A DNA stretch of 64,000 nucleotides, from the NCBI GenBank assembly GCA_963575745.1, contig CAUYUJ010000194.1, positions 52,985 to 116,984 on the forward strand. The letters run 5' to 3'. Below are positions 23,123-33,960 of this stretch, piece by piece (the first letter of the stretch is position 1; each line of letters opens with the position of its first letter). The stretch is from Prorocentrum cordatum. Its lineage: Eukaryota > Sar > Dinophyceae > Prorocentrales > Prorocentraceae. The position numbers and the translations under genes were made by a program. A model generated the notes under the pieces. That model had not been told where the DNA came from. It saw only the letters and a program-made list of their open reading frames with translations, and did not search any database.

Positions 23123-23950
23123 CACCTTGCGGTTGACCTCTACCTCGAAGTCCGTCGCTGTGATCGTCAGATTTGGGAACTTCACCTGAAGTTGGCCCCA
23201 CTGCGTCTCATGGATCGTCCACGTCTGGGCTGCTCCGAATTCAGCGATACAGATCGGGCGGAGGAGTCGGTCGCCCTGAGCCTTGACCCACATGTTCGAT
23301 TTCGGGGGGCCAACCTCTCCCCTCACCTCCAGGACCAAGCCGTGGCGCTGGCACACGTTACGCCAGGCCCCGCAGAAGCGACCAACTGCACGAACATGGT
23401 CGCGCTTCCAAGGAGCTGATTCGATATTGAAACGTAACTGAGTCGGGTCGATGACCTGCGTCATGCCTGCGATGAGCACGCTGGGATCTGGAATAGTCGT
23501 CCCTTCTGGCAAGGGGGCTCGCTGTGCAGTGGGAGTCACAATGATCCTGAGGAGCTTCTGGAAACGATATAGCACCTCTCGATCAGTGAATGGAAGAAAC
23601 TTGATGCGACAACTGCCGAACATGTAGCGACCCGCATTGATACGCTCTGTCCCCTCCTTGCTGAGAAAGGCCTGGTCATCTGAGGCAATAACTTTGGATA
23701 TATTGTCTACGAGTATCATGGTGTCGTCAGAAGTCAGCATTTGAGCACAACGATTCTGATGATTGGCCCAATCCGTAACCCACCCCTTGACCTCGATGTA
23801 TGTTGGAGAGAACTGGTTCCTACCCCCGCCTCCTCCACCGCCCCCGTCAGCGGGGCCGCTCCCAGCACTGAAGGTAGACACCGCACTCCCATTCTGAACC
23901 GTTTTTAGTGTTTTCTCGAGTTCGTCCATACGTTTATCCGTTCCGTCCAT
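23120..23950 (-). CDS. LINE-2 ORF1 protein, N-terminally truncated
   Basis: 276 codons from an AUG at 23950 to UGA; the true start is lost to 5' truncation. Residues 1-25 are the end of a coiled-coil-like segment (RMDELEKTLKTVQNG). A Gly-rich linker (about 33-43) follows, then a conserved globular part that matches LINE-4 ORF1: PTYIEVKGWVTDW, ERINAGRYMFGS, APWKRDHVRAVGRFCGAW, VRGEVGPP, LRPICIAEFGAA and TWTIHETQWGQ. No CCHC zinc knuckle is visible. I do not recognise the fold. Coiled coil plus nucleic-acid-binding domain is the usual plan of LINE ORF1 proteins, so an RNA-binding role is inferred from position and layout only. ORF2 follows directly in the same frame. Confidence 0.82.
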   Translation of the reverse strand: MDGTDKRMDELEKTLKTVQNGSAVSTFSAGSGPADGGGGGGGGRNQFSPTYIEVKGWVTDWANHQNRCAQMLTSDDTMILVDNISKVIASDDQAFLSKEGTERINAGRYMFGSCRIKFLPFTDREVLYRFQKLLRIIVTPTAQRAPLPEGTTIPDPSVLIAGMTQVIDPTQLRFNIESAPWKRDHVRAVGRFCGAWRNVCQRHGLVLEVRGEVGPPKSNMWVKAQGDRLLRPICIAEFGAAQTWTIHETQWGQLQVKFPNLTITATDFEVEVNRKV

Positions 23951-23968
23951 ACGTTTAGTGTGTTCTGC

Positions 23969-24947
23969 TCAACCTTGGTTACCGCCGGGAGACTCGTAGA
24001 GCTTCCTACCTCGACTTAAGTTGAGAAAACGAACAGCACCTACCAACATTCCAACTCATAGTGAATATTGTTTGACCTCTGAATGCGACAGGCGGACGCG
24101 TCTGATGTCTGCGAATCGAATCCTGTCATTACCAGCCCTGCAGCCCCCCTGCAGCCCGAGTTAAGTGCAGAAAACCGACAGCACCTCTCAGTATGACTCG
24201 AACAATACAATAGTTTCGCAGACCTAAATCGGGGAGCAGACCGAGTTCCGAGCTCTGGATTCGACAGGCAGACGCGCCTGATGTCTTCAAATCGATTACT
24301 GTGACCACCAGCACTGTAGCCGCCCTCAGCGCGAGTTGAATGAAGAAAACCGAGAGCACTTCTCAAAGATGACTCGACCAATACAAAGAGTTTCGCAATT
24401 CTAGATTCGGCAGCAGACCGAGTTAAGAGCTCTGGATTCGACAGACAAACGCAACGAATGATTCTGAATCGGTTTCTGTAAATATCAGCTCTGTAGCTGT
24501 CCTACAGCTCGAGTTAAGTACAGAAAACCGGGAGATCCTGTCAAGATGACTCGAATGATACGAATAGGTTTGCGGATATAGCTCGGCTAACAGACCGAGT
24601 TCAGACCTTTGGATTCAACAGACGAACGCGCCTAATCATTCTACATCGATTAGCTGTGCTTACCAGCACTGTAGCTGTCCTAAAGCTCGAGTTATGTTCA
24701 GAAAACGGTCAGCGCGTATCGAGATGACTCAAAACGGCCGATCCCGCCACAGTGCTTTTCGATAGAAGTATTCACCCGATCGAGCTGAGATTAAGATGGC
24801 GAGCGGGAATAAGATCGAATATCACGGGAAAAAATACTAGAGCTCAAACGAATTGTTCAATTTCGAGAACAAAATTTTCAACCGACCAAGATTTTTCGAG
24901 CCAACTAGCTCTCCAGCGCGCCGGAATTACTCTTAGCTTCCAGCAAC
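23969..24947 (+). repeat. F1 module, right flank of LINE-2
   Basis: Starts with the right TSD copy (23969-23980) and the right stem arm of hairpin A. The leader is the second type (CTACCTCGACTTAAGTTGAG). About four monomers follow, then a tail from about 24715 shortened by an internal deletion (ACCGACCAAGATTTTTCG). It ends at CCAGCAA, where the next hairpin begins. Confidence 0.85.
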
Positions 24948-25847
24948 TGGGAGCCGGCGGTAAACCGTCAACCAGTTACCACCGGGAGCCTCGTAGAGCT
25001 CTTTTCGTGCGGGGCTACCCGGTACACATTAAGGGAGTTTTCTTCAAGATTTCTATGCGAAAGAGCTCTCAAGCTCATCTGGAGCTCGAGTAAAGTAGAA
25101 AAAACACCTGTTCCAACAAAAATCGGTCGCATACGAATAGTGTTGCGGATCTAGCTCGGGTAGCAGACTGTGTTCAGGGCTCTAGATGCTCAGCCGAACG
25201 CCCCTGATGATTCTCGATCGGTATCCGTGCGTCCTAGCTCTGCAACTCTGCTACAGTTTCAGTTAAGTACAGAAGACCGACAGCGCCTGCAAAGAGAACT
25301 TGAAGCGAATAGTTTTGCGGACCTAGCTCGGTAGCAGACCGAGTTCAGACCGCTCGATGCAACAGACGGACGCGCCTAATGATACAGAATCCTATCATGT
25401 GCGTACCAGCTCTGTAGCTATTCTAGATCGTGAGTTAAGTACAGAAAACCAGCAGCACTTGTTAAAATGACTCGAAGAATACGAATAGATTTGCGGACCC
25501 TGCTCGAGCAGCAGACCGAGTTCAGAGCTCTCGATGGGAGAGACGAACGCGCCTGAAGATTCTGAATCGGTTCCTGTAAGCATCAGCTCTGTAGCTGTCC
25601 TAAATCTCGAGGTAAGTACAGAAAACCGTTAACGCGTGTCAAGATGACTCCAAACGGCCGTCGGTTCCAGCAAGTCTTTTGATAGTAATATTGCAGCTAC
25701 GGACCTGAGAATTTAAATGGCAGACGCGGCACAGCCCACTACAGGTGAGAAAAATACCACTTTCCAAAACGAATTTTCAAATTTCGCACAAAGATTCAAA
25801 CACCGACCCAAAGTTAACACATTGTCTCTTACGGTCGGGTCGGCCAA
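24948..25847 (+). repeat. A-type hairpin, short F2 piece, monomers, F2 end
   Basis: The hairpin at 24948-25002 has one stem mismatch (TTACCACCGG). A short F2-like piece (25003-25085) is followed by three diverged monomers (25086-25655), then an F2 body end (25656-25847) with CAGCAAGTCTTTTGATAG and GGTCGGGTCGGCCAA. Confidence 0.7.
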
Positions 25848-26911
25848 CTGGGCGCCGGCGGTAAACCGTCAACCTTTCTTACCGCCGGGGGACTCGTAGA
25901 GCTTCCTGACAGTATATAATGTGGGAAAAAACTCCAGAGAACGACTAGTTTTTCAGCCCAAGCGATTTCGGACCTCTCAAGATGACTCTAACAAAAACAA
26001 ACAAACAGTTTCGCAACAGAGTTCGAAAATCAAACCGAGTTCAGACCTCTGAATGCGACAGGCGGACTGACGACTCCGAATCGACTCAGGTGATTACCAG
26101 CCCTGCAGCCCCCCTACAGCCCGAGTTGAATGCAGAAAACCGACAGCATCTCTCAGGATGACTCGAATAATACAATAGTTTCGCGGACCTAGTTCGAGCA
26201 GCAGGTCGAGTTCCAAGTTTTAGGTTCGACGGACAGACGCGCCTGATGTGTCCGAATCGATTTCTGTGACCAGCAGCACTGTAGCCCTCTCCCAGCACGA
26301 GTTGAGTGCAGAAAATTGAGAGCACTTCTCAAGATGATTCCGAGAATACGAATAGCTTCGCGAACCTAGCTCGGGCAGCAGGCCGAGTTCAGATCTCTCG
26401 ATTCAACAGACGAAAGCGCCTGATGACTCCAATCGATTTCTGTGACTATGAGCTCTGTAGCTGCCCTACAGCTCGAGTTAAGTACCGAAAACCGAGAGCG
26501 TCTGTCAAGATGACTCGAATAATACAAATAGGTTTGCGGACCTAGCTTGGCTAGCAGACCGAGTTCAGACCTCTGGATTCAACAGGCGAGCGCGCCTGAT
26601 GATTCTGAATGCGATAGGTGTGCTGACCAGCTCTGTAGCTGCCCTACAGCTCGAGTTAAGTACAACGTACTGACAACGCGTATGAAGATGACTCGAAACG
26701 GTCGATCCCGCCTGCCTGCTTTTCGGCAGTAAAAGGTACCCGATCGAGCTGAGATCAAGATGGCGAGCGGGAATAAGATCGAATATCACGGGAAAGAATA
26801 CTAGAGCTCTAACGAATGGTTGAATTTCGAGAACAAAATTTTCAACCGACCAAAGGTCACCAAAAGGTCCGTCGAGATGTTTCTTGCCAACTAGCTCTCC
26901 AGCGCCCCGGA
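25848..26911 (+). repeat. F1 module with hairpin A
   Basis: Hairpin A occupies 25848-25905 with loop end CTTTC and a TATA-like leader (AGTATATAATGTGGG). About four monomers follow, with the tail from about 26685, truncated at CCCCGGAA. Confidence 0.85.
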
Positions 26912-28056
26912 ACTGGGCGCCGGCGGTAAACCGTCAACTTTTCTTACCGCCGGGGGACTCGTAGAGCTTCCTGACAATATATAATGTCGAAAAAAATTGC
27001 GGAGAACGAATAGTTTTTCAGCCCAAGCGATGTCAGACCTCTCGATGCAACAGCCGAACGCCTCCCGATGCTTCTGGATTGTCTTCTGTACGAGCTCTGT
27101 AGCTCTCCTACAGCCGCAGTTACGTGCGTCAATCGACAGCATCTCTCAAGATGACTCGAACAAAACGAATAGTTTGGCAACCCCAGCTCGAGTATCAGAC
27201 CCAGTTAAGACCTCTGAATGCGACAGGCGGACGCGTCTGATGTGTCCGAATCGATTCCTGTGATTACCAGCCCTGCAGCCACCCTACAGCCCGAGTTAAG
27301 TGTAGAAAGCCGACAGCATCTTTCAGGATGACTCGAACAATACGAACAGTTGCGCGGACCGAGTTCGGGCAGGAGACCGAGTTCCGAGCTCTGGATTCCA
27401 CAGGCGGACGCGTCTGATGTCTCCAAATCGATTGCTCCCACCACCAGCACTCTAGCCTCCCTACAGCCCAAGTTAAGTGCAGAAAACCGACAGCACCTCT
27501 CAAGGTGACTCGAACAATACGAACAGTTTCGCGATTATCGATCGGGCAGCAGACCGAGTTCAGAGCTCTGGATTCAACAGAGAAACGCGACTGATGATTC
27601 TGAATCGGTTTCTGTAAGTATCAGCTCTGTAGCTGTCCTTTAGCTCGAATTAAGTACAGAAAACCGAAAGCGCCTGTCAAGATGACTCGAATAATACGAT
27701 TAGGTTTGCGGACCTAGCTCGGCTAGCAGACCGAGTTCAGACCTCTGGGTTCAACAGGCGAACGCGCCTGATCATTCTGCATCGATTGGCTGTGCTTACT
27801 AGCTCTGTAGCTGTCCTGAAGCTCGAGTTATCTCGATAAAACCGACAGCGCGTATCAAGATGACTCGAAACGGCCGATGCCTGCTTTTTGGCAGTGAAAG
27901 TGACCCGATCGAGCTGAGATCAAGATGGTGAGCGGGAATAAGATCGAATATCACGGGAAAAAATACTAGAGCTCTAACGAATGGTCAAATTGTGAGAACA
28001 AAAATTTCAACCGACCAAAAGTCAGCAAAAGGTCCGTCGAGATTTTCCTTGCCAAC
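26912..28056 (+). repeat. F1 module with hairpin A
   Basis: Hairpin A occupies 26912-26970 (loop CGTCAACTTTTC, one base changed), followed by a leader with ATATATAATG. About five monomers follow. The tail from about 27850 is missing the GATCCCGCC segment and is truncated at CTTGCCAA. Confidence 0.85.
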
Positions 28057-29186
28057 TGGGCGCCGTCGGTAAACCGTCAACCTTGGTTACCGCCGGGAAA
28101 CTCGTAGAGCTTCCTAGCTCGACTTAAGTTGAGAAAACCGACAGCACCTGCCAACATTCCGACTCATAGTGAATATGTTTTGACTTCTGAATGCGACAGA
28201 CGAACGCGTCTGGTGTCTGCGAATCGACTCCTGTTATTACCAGCCCTGCAGCCCCCCTACAGCCCGAGTTAAGTGCAGAAAACCGACAGCACCTCTCAGG
28301 ATGACTCGAACAATACAGTAGTTTCGCAAACTTAATTCGGGCAGCAGACCGAGTTCCGAGCTCTGGATTCGACAGGCGAACGCACCTGATGTCTTGAAAT
28401 CGATTCCTGTGACGACCAGCACTGTAGCCCCCCTCAGCGCGAGTTGAGTGAAGAAAACCAAGAGCACTTCTCAAGATTTGCGATTCCAGATCGGGCAGCG
28501 GACCGAGTTCAGAGCTCTGGATTCGACAGACGGGTGCGCCTGATGTCTTGAAATCGATTCCTCTGATTACCAGCACTGTAGCCCCGCTCAGCGCGGGTTG
28601 AGTGAAGAAAACCGAGAGCACTTCTCAAGATAACTCGACCAATACGAATAGTTTTGCGATTCAAGATCGGGCAGCAGACTGAGTTCAGAGCTCTGGATTC
28701 GACAGACAAACGCAACTGATCATTCTGGATCGGGTTCTGTAAATATCAGCTCTGTAGCTCTTCTACAGCTCGAGTTAAGTACATAAAACCGAGAGTTTCT
28801 GTCAAGATGCCTTGAATAATACGAATAGGTTTGCGAATCTAGCTCGACTAACAGACCGAGTTCAGACCTCTGGCTTCAACAGGCGAACGCGCCTAATCAA
28901 TCTGCATCGATTAGCTGTGCTTACCAGCTCTGTAGCTGTCCTAAAGCTCGAGTTATGTTCAGAAAACCGTCAGCGCGTATCAAGATGACTCAAAACAGCC
29001 GATCCCGCCAGAGTGCTTTTCGATAGTAATTTCACCCGATCGAGCTGAGATCAAGATGGCGAGCGGGAATAAGATCGAATATCACGGGAAAAAATACTAG
29101 AGCTCTAACGAATGGTCAGATTTCGAGAACATAATTTTCAACCGACCAAAAGTCAGCAAAAGTTCCGTCGAGATTTTTCTTGCCAA
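28057..29186 (+). repeat. F1 module with hairpin A
   Basis: Hairpin A occupies 28057-28115 with one stem mismatch (CCGTCGGTAA) and a CCTTGG loop, followed by the second-type leader. An extra, partly duplicated monomer segment lies at 28470-28625. One monomer carries the covarying stem CAGACG-AACG-CGTCTG at 28196-28211. The tail runs from about 28985. Confidence 0.85.
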
Positions 29187-30250
29187 CTGGGCGCCGGCGG
29201 TAAACCGTCAACCTTGGTTACCGCCGGGAGACTCGTAGAGCTTCCTAGCTCGACTTAAGTTGAGAAAACCGACAGCACCTACCAACATTCCGACTCATAG
29301 TGAATTGTTTTTAACCTCTGAATGCGAAAGGCGGACGCGTCTGATGTCTGCGAATCGACTCCTGTCATTAACAGCCCTACAGCTTCCCTACAGCCCGAGT
29401 TCAGTGCAGAAAACCGACAGCGTCAGAATGACTCGAAAAATACAATAGTTTCGCAGACCTGATTTGGGCAGCAGACCGAGTTCCGAGCTCTGGATTCGAC
29501 AGGCGGACGCGCCTGATGTCTTCAAATCGATTCCTGTGACCACCAGCACTGTAGCCCCCCTCAGCGCGAGTTGAGTGAAGAAAACCAAGAGCACTTCTCA
29601 AGATGACTCGACCAATACGAATAGTTTCGCGATTCTAGATCGGGCAGTAGACCGAGTTCAGAGCTCTGGATCCGACAGACGAACGCGCCTATTCCCAATC
29701 GATTTCTGTGACTATAAGCTCTGTAACTGCCCTATAGCTCGAGTTAAGTTCAGAAAACCGAAAGCGTCTGTTAAGATGACTCGAATAATACGAATAGTTT
29801 TGCGGACCTAGCTCGGCTAGCAGACCGAGTTCAGACCTCTGGATTCAACAGGCGAACGCGCCTAATCATTTTACATCGATTAGCTGTGCTTACCAGCTCT
29901 CTAGCTGTCCTAAAACTCGAGTTATGTTCAGAAAACCGTCAGCGCGTATCAAGATGACTCAAAACGGCCGATCCCGCCAGCGTGCTTTGATAGTAATATT
30001 CACCCGATCGAGCTGAGATCAAGATGGCAAGCGGAACTAAGATCGAATATCACGGGAAAAAATACTAGAGCTCAAACGAATGGTTGAATTTCAAGAACAA
30101 AATTTTTAACCGACCAAAAGTCAGCAAAAGTTCCGTCGAGATTTTTCTTGCCAGCTAGCTCTCCAGCGCGCCGGAATTACTCTAAGCTTCCAGCAATAAC
30201 TTGCTAAGGGAAGCTCTACGAGTTACTAGCTCTCCAGCGCGCGGGAATTA
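29187..30250 (+). repeat. F1 module with hairpins A and B
   Basis: Intact hairpin A occupies 29187-29245 with the CCTTGG loop and second-type leader. About four monomers follow, with the tail from about 29955. Hairpin B (30178-30226) is followed by a second partial tail end (CTAGCTCTCCAGCGCGCGGG) up to the next hairpin A. Confidence 0.85.
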
Positions 30251-31284
30251 CTGGGCGCCGGCGGTAAACCGTCAACCTTGGTTACCGCCGGGGAACTCGT
30301 AGAGCTTCCTGACAGTATATAATATATAAGAAAAATCCAGAGAACGACTAGTTTTTGAGCTCAAGCGATTTCAGACCTCTCCAGATGACTAACAGAAGAA
30401 GAAAAAGTTTGCCAACCCAGCTCGAGTATCAAACCGAGTTCAGACCTCTGAATGCGACAGACGGACGCGCCTAATGTCTGCGAATCGACTCCTGTGATTA
30501 CTAGCCCTGCAGCCCCCCTACAGCCCGAGTTAAGTGCAGAAAACCGACAGCATGACTCGAATAATACAATAGTTTGGCGAACCTAGTTCGAGCAGCAGAC
30601 CGAGTTCCGAGCTCTCGATTCGACAGACAGGCAGTTCTGATGTCTCTAAATCGATTTATGTGACCAGCAGCACTGTAGCCCTTCCCAAGCACGAGTTAAG
30701 TGCAGAAAACCGAGAGCACTCAACAAGATTACTCGAACAATACGAATAGTTTCGCAAACCTAGCTTCGGCAGCAGGCCGAGTTCAGAGCTCGATTCAACA
30801 GACGAACGCGCCTAAAGAATCCCAATCGATTTCTGTGACTATGAGCTCTGTAGCTGCCCTACAGCTCGCGAAAAGTACAGAAAACTGAGAGCGTCTGCTA
30901 CAATGACTCGACTAATACGAATAGGTTTGCGGACCTAGCTCGGCTACCAGACCGAGTTCAGACCTCTGGATTCAACAGGCGAACGCGCCTAATCATTCTA
31001 CATTGATTAGCTGTGCTTACCAGCTCTATAGCTGTCACAAAGCTCGAGTTATGTTCAGAAAACCGACAGCGCATATCAAGATGACTCAAAACGGCCGATC
31101 CCGCCAGAGTGCTTTTCGATAGTAATATTCACCCGATCGAGCTGAGATCAAGATGGCGAGCGGGAATAAGATCGAATATCATGGGAAAAAATACTAGAGC
31201 TCTAACGAATGGTCAAATTTCGAGAACAAAATTTTCAACCGACCAAAAGTCAGCAAAAGTTCCGTCGAGATTCTTCTTGTCAAC
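30251..31284 (+). repeat. F1 module with hairpin A
   Basis: Hairpin A occupies 30251-30310 (CCTTGG loop combined with a TATA-like leader AGTATATAATATATAAG). About four monomers follow, with the tail from about 31080. It closely resembles 16736-17787. Confidence 0.85.
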
Positions 31285-32702
31285 TGGGCGCCGGCGGTAA
31301 ACCGTCAACCTTTCTTACCTCCGGGGGACTCGTAGAGCTTCCTGACAGTATATACTGTGGAAAAAACTCCAAAGAACGACTAGTTTTTCAGCCCAAGCGA
31401 TTTCAGACCTCTCAAGATGACCCTAACCAAAAAACAAACAGTTTCGCAACCCAGTTCGAGTATCGAACCGAGTTCAGACCTCTGAATGCGACAGGCGGGC
31501 GCGTCTGATGTCTGTGAATCCACTCATGTGATTCACAGCCCTGCAGCTCCTCTACAGCCCGAGTTAAGTGGAGAAAACCGACAGTATCGACTCGAATAAT
31601 AGAATAGCTTCGCGGACCTAGTTCGAGCAGCAGACCGAGTTCCGAGCTCTGGAATCGACCAACAGACGCGCCTGATGTGTGCAAATCGATATCTGTGACC
31701 CGCAGCACTGTAGCCCTCCCCCAGCACGAGTTGAGTGCAGAAAATTGAGAGCACTTCTCAAGATGATTCGGACAATACGAATAGTTTCGCGAACCTAGCT
31801 CGGGCAGCAGGCCGAGTTCAGAGCTCTCGGTTCAATAGACGAACGCGACTGATGATTCCCCATCGATGTCTGTGACAATGAGCCCTGTAGCTGCCCTACA
31901 GCTCGAGTTAAGTACAGAAAATCGAGAGCGTCTGTCAAGACGACTCGAATAATACGAATAGGTTTGCGGACCTAGCTCGGCTAGCAGACCGAGTTCAGAC
32001 CTCTGGATTCAACAGGCGAACGCGCCTGATAATTCTGAATGCGATAGGTGTGCTTACCAGCTCTGTAGCTGCCCTACAGCTCGAGTTAAGTACAGAAAAC
32101 CAAGAGCGTCTGTCAAGACGACTCGAATAATACGAATAGGTTTGCGAACCTAGCTCGGCTAGCATACCGAGTTCAGACCTCTGGATTCAAGAGGCGAACG
32201 CGCCTGATAATTCTGAATGCGATAGGTGTGCTTACCAGCTCTGTAGCTGCCCTACAGCTCGCGTTAAGTACAGAAAACCGAGAGCGTCTGTCAAGACGAC
32301 TCGAATAATACGAATAGGTTTACGGACCTAGCTCGGCTAGCAGACCGAGTTCAGACCTCTGGATTCAACGTGCGAGCGCGCCTCATAATTCTGAATGCGA
32401 TAGGCGTGCTTACCAGCTCTGTAGCTGCCGTACAGCTCGAGTTAAGAACAAAATACCGACAACGCGTATTAAGATGACTCGAAACGGCTGTTCCCGCCGA
32501 GACGCTTTTTGGCAGTAAAATGTACCCGATCGAGCTGAGATCAAGATGGCGAGCGGGAATAAGATCGAATATCATGGGAAAAAATACTAGAGCTCTAACG
32601 AATGGTTGAGTTTCGAGAACAAAATTTTGAACCGACCAAAAGTCACCAAAAGGTCCGTCGAGATTTTTCTTGCCAACTAGCTCTCCAGCGCTCCGGAATT
32701 AC
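31285..32702 (+). repeat. F1 module with an evenly spaced monomer array
   Basis: Hairpin A occupies 31285-31343 with one mismatch (TTACCTCCGG). About six monomers follow. The last ones are very regular, with CTCGAG/CTCGCG starts at 32080, 32258 and 32436, so the period is exactly 178 bp. High similarity between them points to recent unequal exchange. The tail runs from about 32465 to 32702. Confidence 0.88.
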
Positions 32703-33960
32703 TGGGCGCCGGCGGTAAACCGTCAACCTTTGTTTTTTTTTTGGGGGGGGAGGCTGACCAGGCACCGAGCGCCCCAGCGCCCGTTAAGTGCCTACCTAGT
32801 CTCTCTGCAGCTGGAGGTCTTGGGCCACCTGGGCTGCGGCCCGCAAGAGGCCCTCGAGACCCGAAAGCTCAGCGTCAGTGATACTGCTATGGGAGGGGAG
32901 TGCCTGTGCACAACGCCCTACTACTTCCCATATGATTGGACAAGGAGAGGAGGCTTGGGGGAAGAGGGAGACTACACGAGCTCTCTTATCTCTATGTTCA
33001 GGGTCAGGGTACGGATCATGGAAACGAGGGATATATCCAATCTGCAGAAACCAACCAACGCCCACACCTTGGGCACACACTCCGCCATCGAAGGATCCGC
33101 GGAGGCCGATAACTCGAAAGTTGTCTTGAACATCAGGACGGAAGATATGGTGGTGGAACAGCTCTCTGAATATCTGGCCTTCCCGTGCTAGATGGGTAAG
33201 TTCATCAGCTACTGTATTACTCTCCCGATATATGTGTCGAATAAAGTCATTGCCCCATGAGGGGGGTCGTACTCCTTCCTCCTCCAATTCTTCCAAAAGA
33301 GAAATAATATTTGCAACCCGCCTACGATAAGAAGCCCCATCTCCTCCTTCTCCTCCTTCAACCTTCCAGAGACCGTTGATCCAATTACAGATAAGAAGCG
33401 AATCGCCCGTCAGCTCCAGACCGATCCCATCATCACTCAGATCCCAAGTCGGCTCCTGTTCATTGTTCGAGGCCAATCTCTGGGCCAGCTTCTCAGACTC
33501 CTTCACCGACAACGGACGGGCCATCATCTCCTCCCCCCTCTCCTTTATGTAGTTTCCTCGTCCTCCAGTTCCTCCACGGACAACAAACAAGTCAAACAGA
33601 GAACCCAAAGTACAAGCTTCCAGGAACTGCCTGCAATACTGAACGAAGTCAGAGTAAGAGAAAGAGCACGCCCTCCACCACCGATCCTCCAGATTCACAA
33701 ACGAGGGAAATATCGTCTGGAACATGAAACACCAAGGATGTTCACCCGTCGCCTGCCCCTTAGCACTGCCTAATCGTGTCAGTTTCGAGGCCTCCTTCCA
33801 CTTCCACTGGGAACGCAAACATTCTGACTCAAGTGTCCTTTTCTCCTCCCACCTCGGGGTACAACACATCAGAAGCCGACGTGCGTCTCGATGCGCTCGA
33901 GGAAACACCGTCTGTTGTCCAGGTCCAGGAACTGCCACCCTCCGACGCTTCGGGGGACTC
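32703..33960 (-). mobile_element. LINE-3: short 3' fragment of a non-LTR retrotransposon
   Basis: Left of the element, hairpin A (32703-32728) runs into a T-rich tract and eight G residues (32729-32750). The right junction is at about 33955, where CGCTTCGGGGGACTCGTAGAGC resumes the F1 site without TTACCGCC. Only the region after the reverse transcriptase is kept. The 3' untranslated part is about 65 bp. Orientation and position match the other three LINEs. Confidence 0.85.
32796..33955 (-). pseudogene. LINE-3 ORF2 C-terminal fragment with permuted RNase H
   Basis: The 401-codon frame begins in flanking F1 sequence at 34001; true LINE sequence starts at about its residue 16-20. It has an equivalent of the FFG-WW motif (FVNLEDRWW, 101-109). 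Permuted RNase H motifs follow: GDSLL (D200), YRESNTVAD (D266), GSFDGG (D305), TDAELSGLE (E378), and a UAG stop. The RNase H region is uninterrupted. With no reverse transcriptase it is a dead fragment. It is clearly diverged from LINE-1, 2 and 4, so it represents another lineage. Confidence 0.85.

Larger units (their letters stand above)
18902..23980 (-). mobile_element. LINE-2: near-complete non-LTR retrotransposon with 12-bp TSD
   Basis: The element is bounded by TCAACCTTGGTT at 18902-18913 and 23969-23980. It reads leftward: ORF1 (23950-23120), an in-frame UGA, ORF2 (23119-19127), and a 3' untranslated region of about 210 bp with two small hairpins (AGGC-GAAA-GCCT and AGGC-GGTA-GCCT near 19000-19050), ending in a short A tail. 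The 5' end is truncated, because ORF1 is about 190 codons shorter than in LINE-4. A direct repeat of GTCCATACGTTTA near the 5' end (about 23926 and 23946) may have arisen during integration. Both reading frames are uninterrupted, suggesting recent insertion. Confidence 0.92.

Noticed and set aside
23089-23950. UGA as a sense codon joining ORF1 and ORF2 by a variant genetic code
   Set aside because: UGG is used for Trp throughout, UGA ends both ORF2 frames in LINE-2 and LINE-4, and no internal in-frame UGA occurs within the conserved domains.
31285-32702. Regular direct repeats as a CRISPR array
   Set aside because: The repeats are contiguous 178-bp monomers without unique spacers of constant length, and no cas gene is present.
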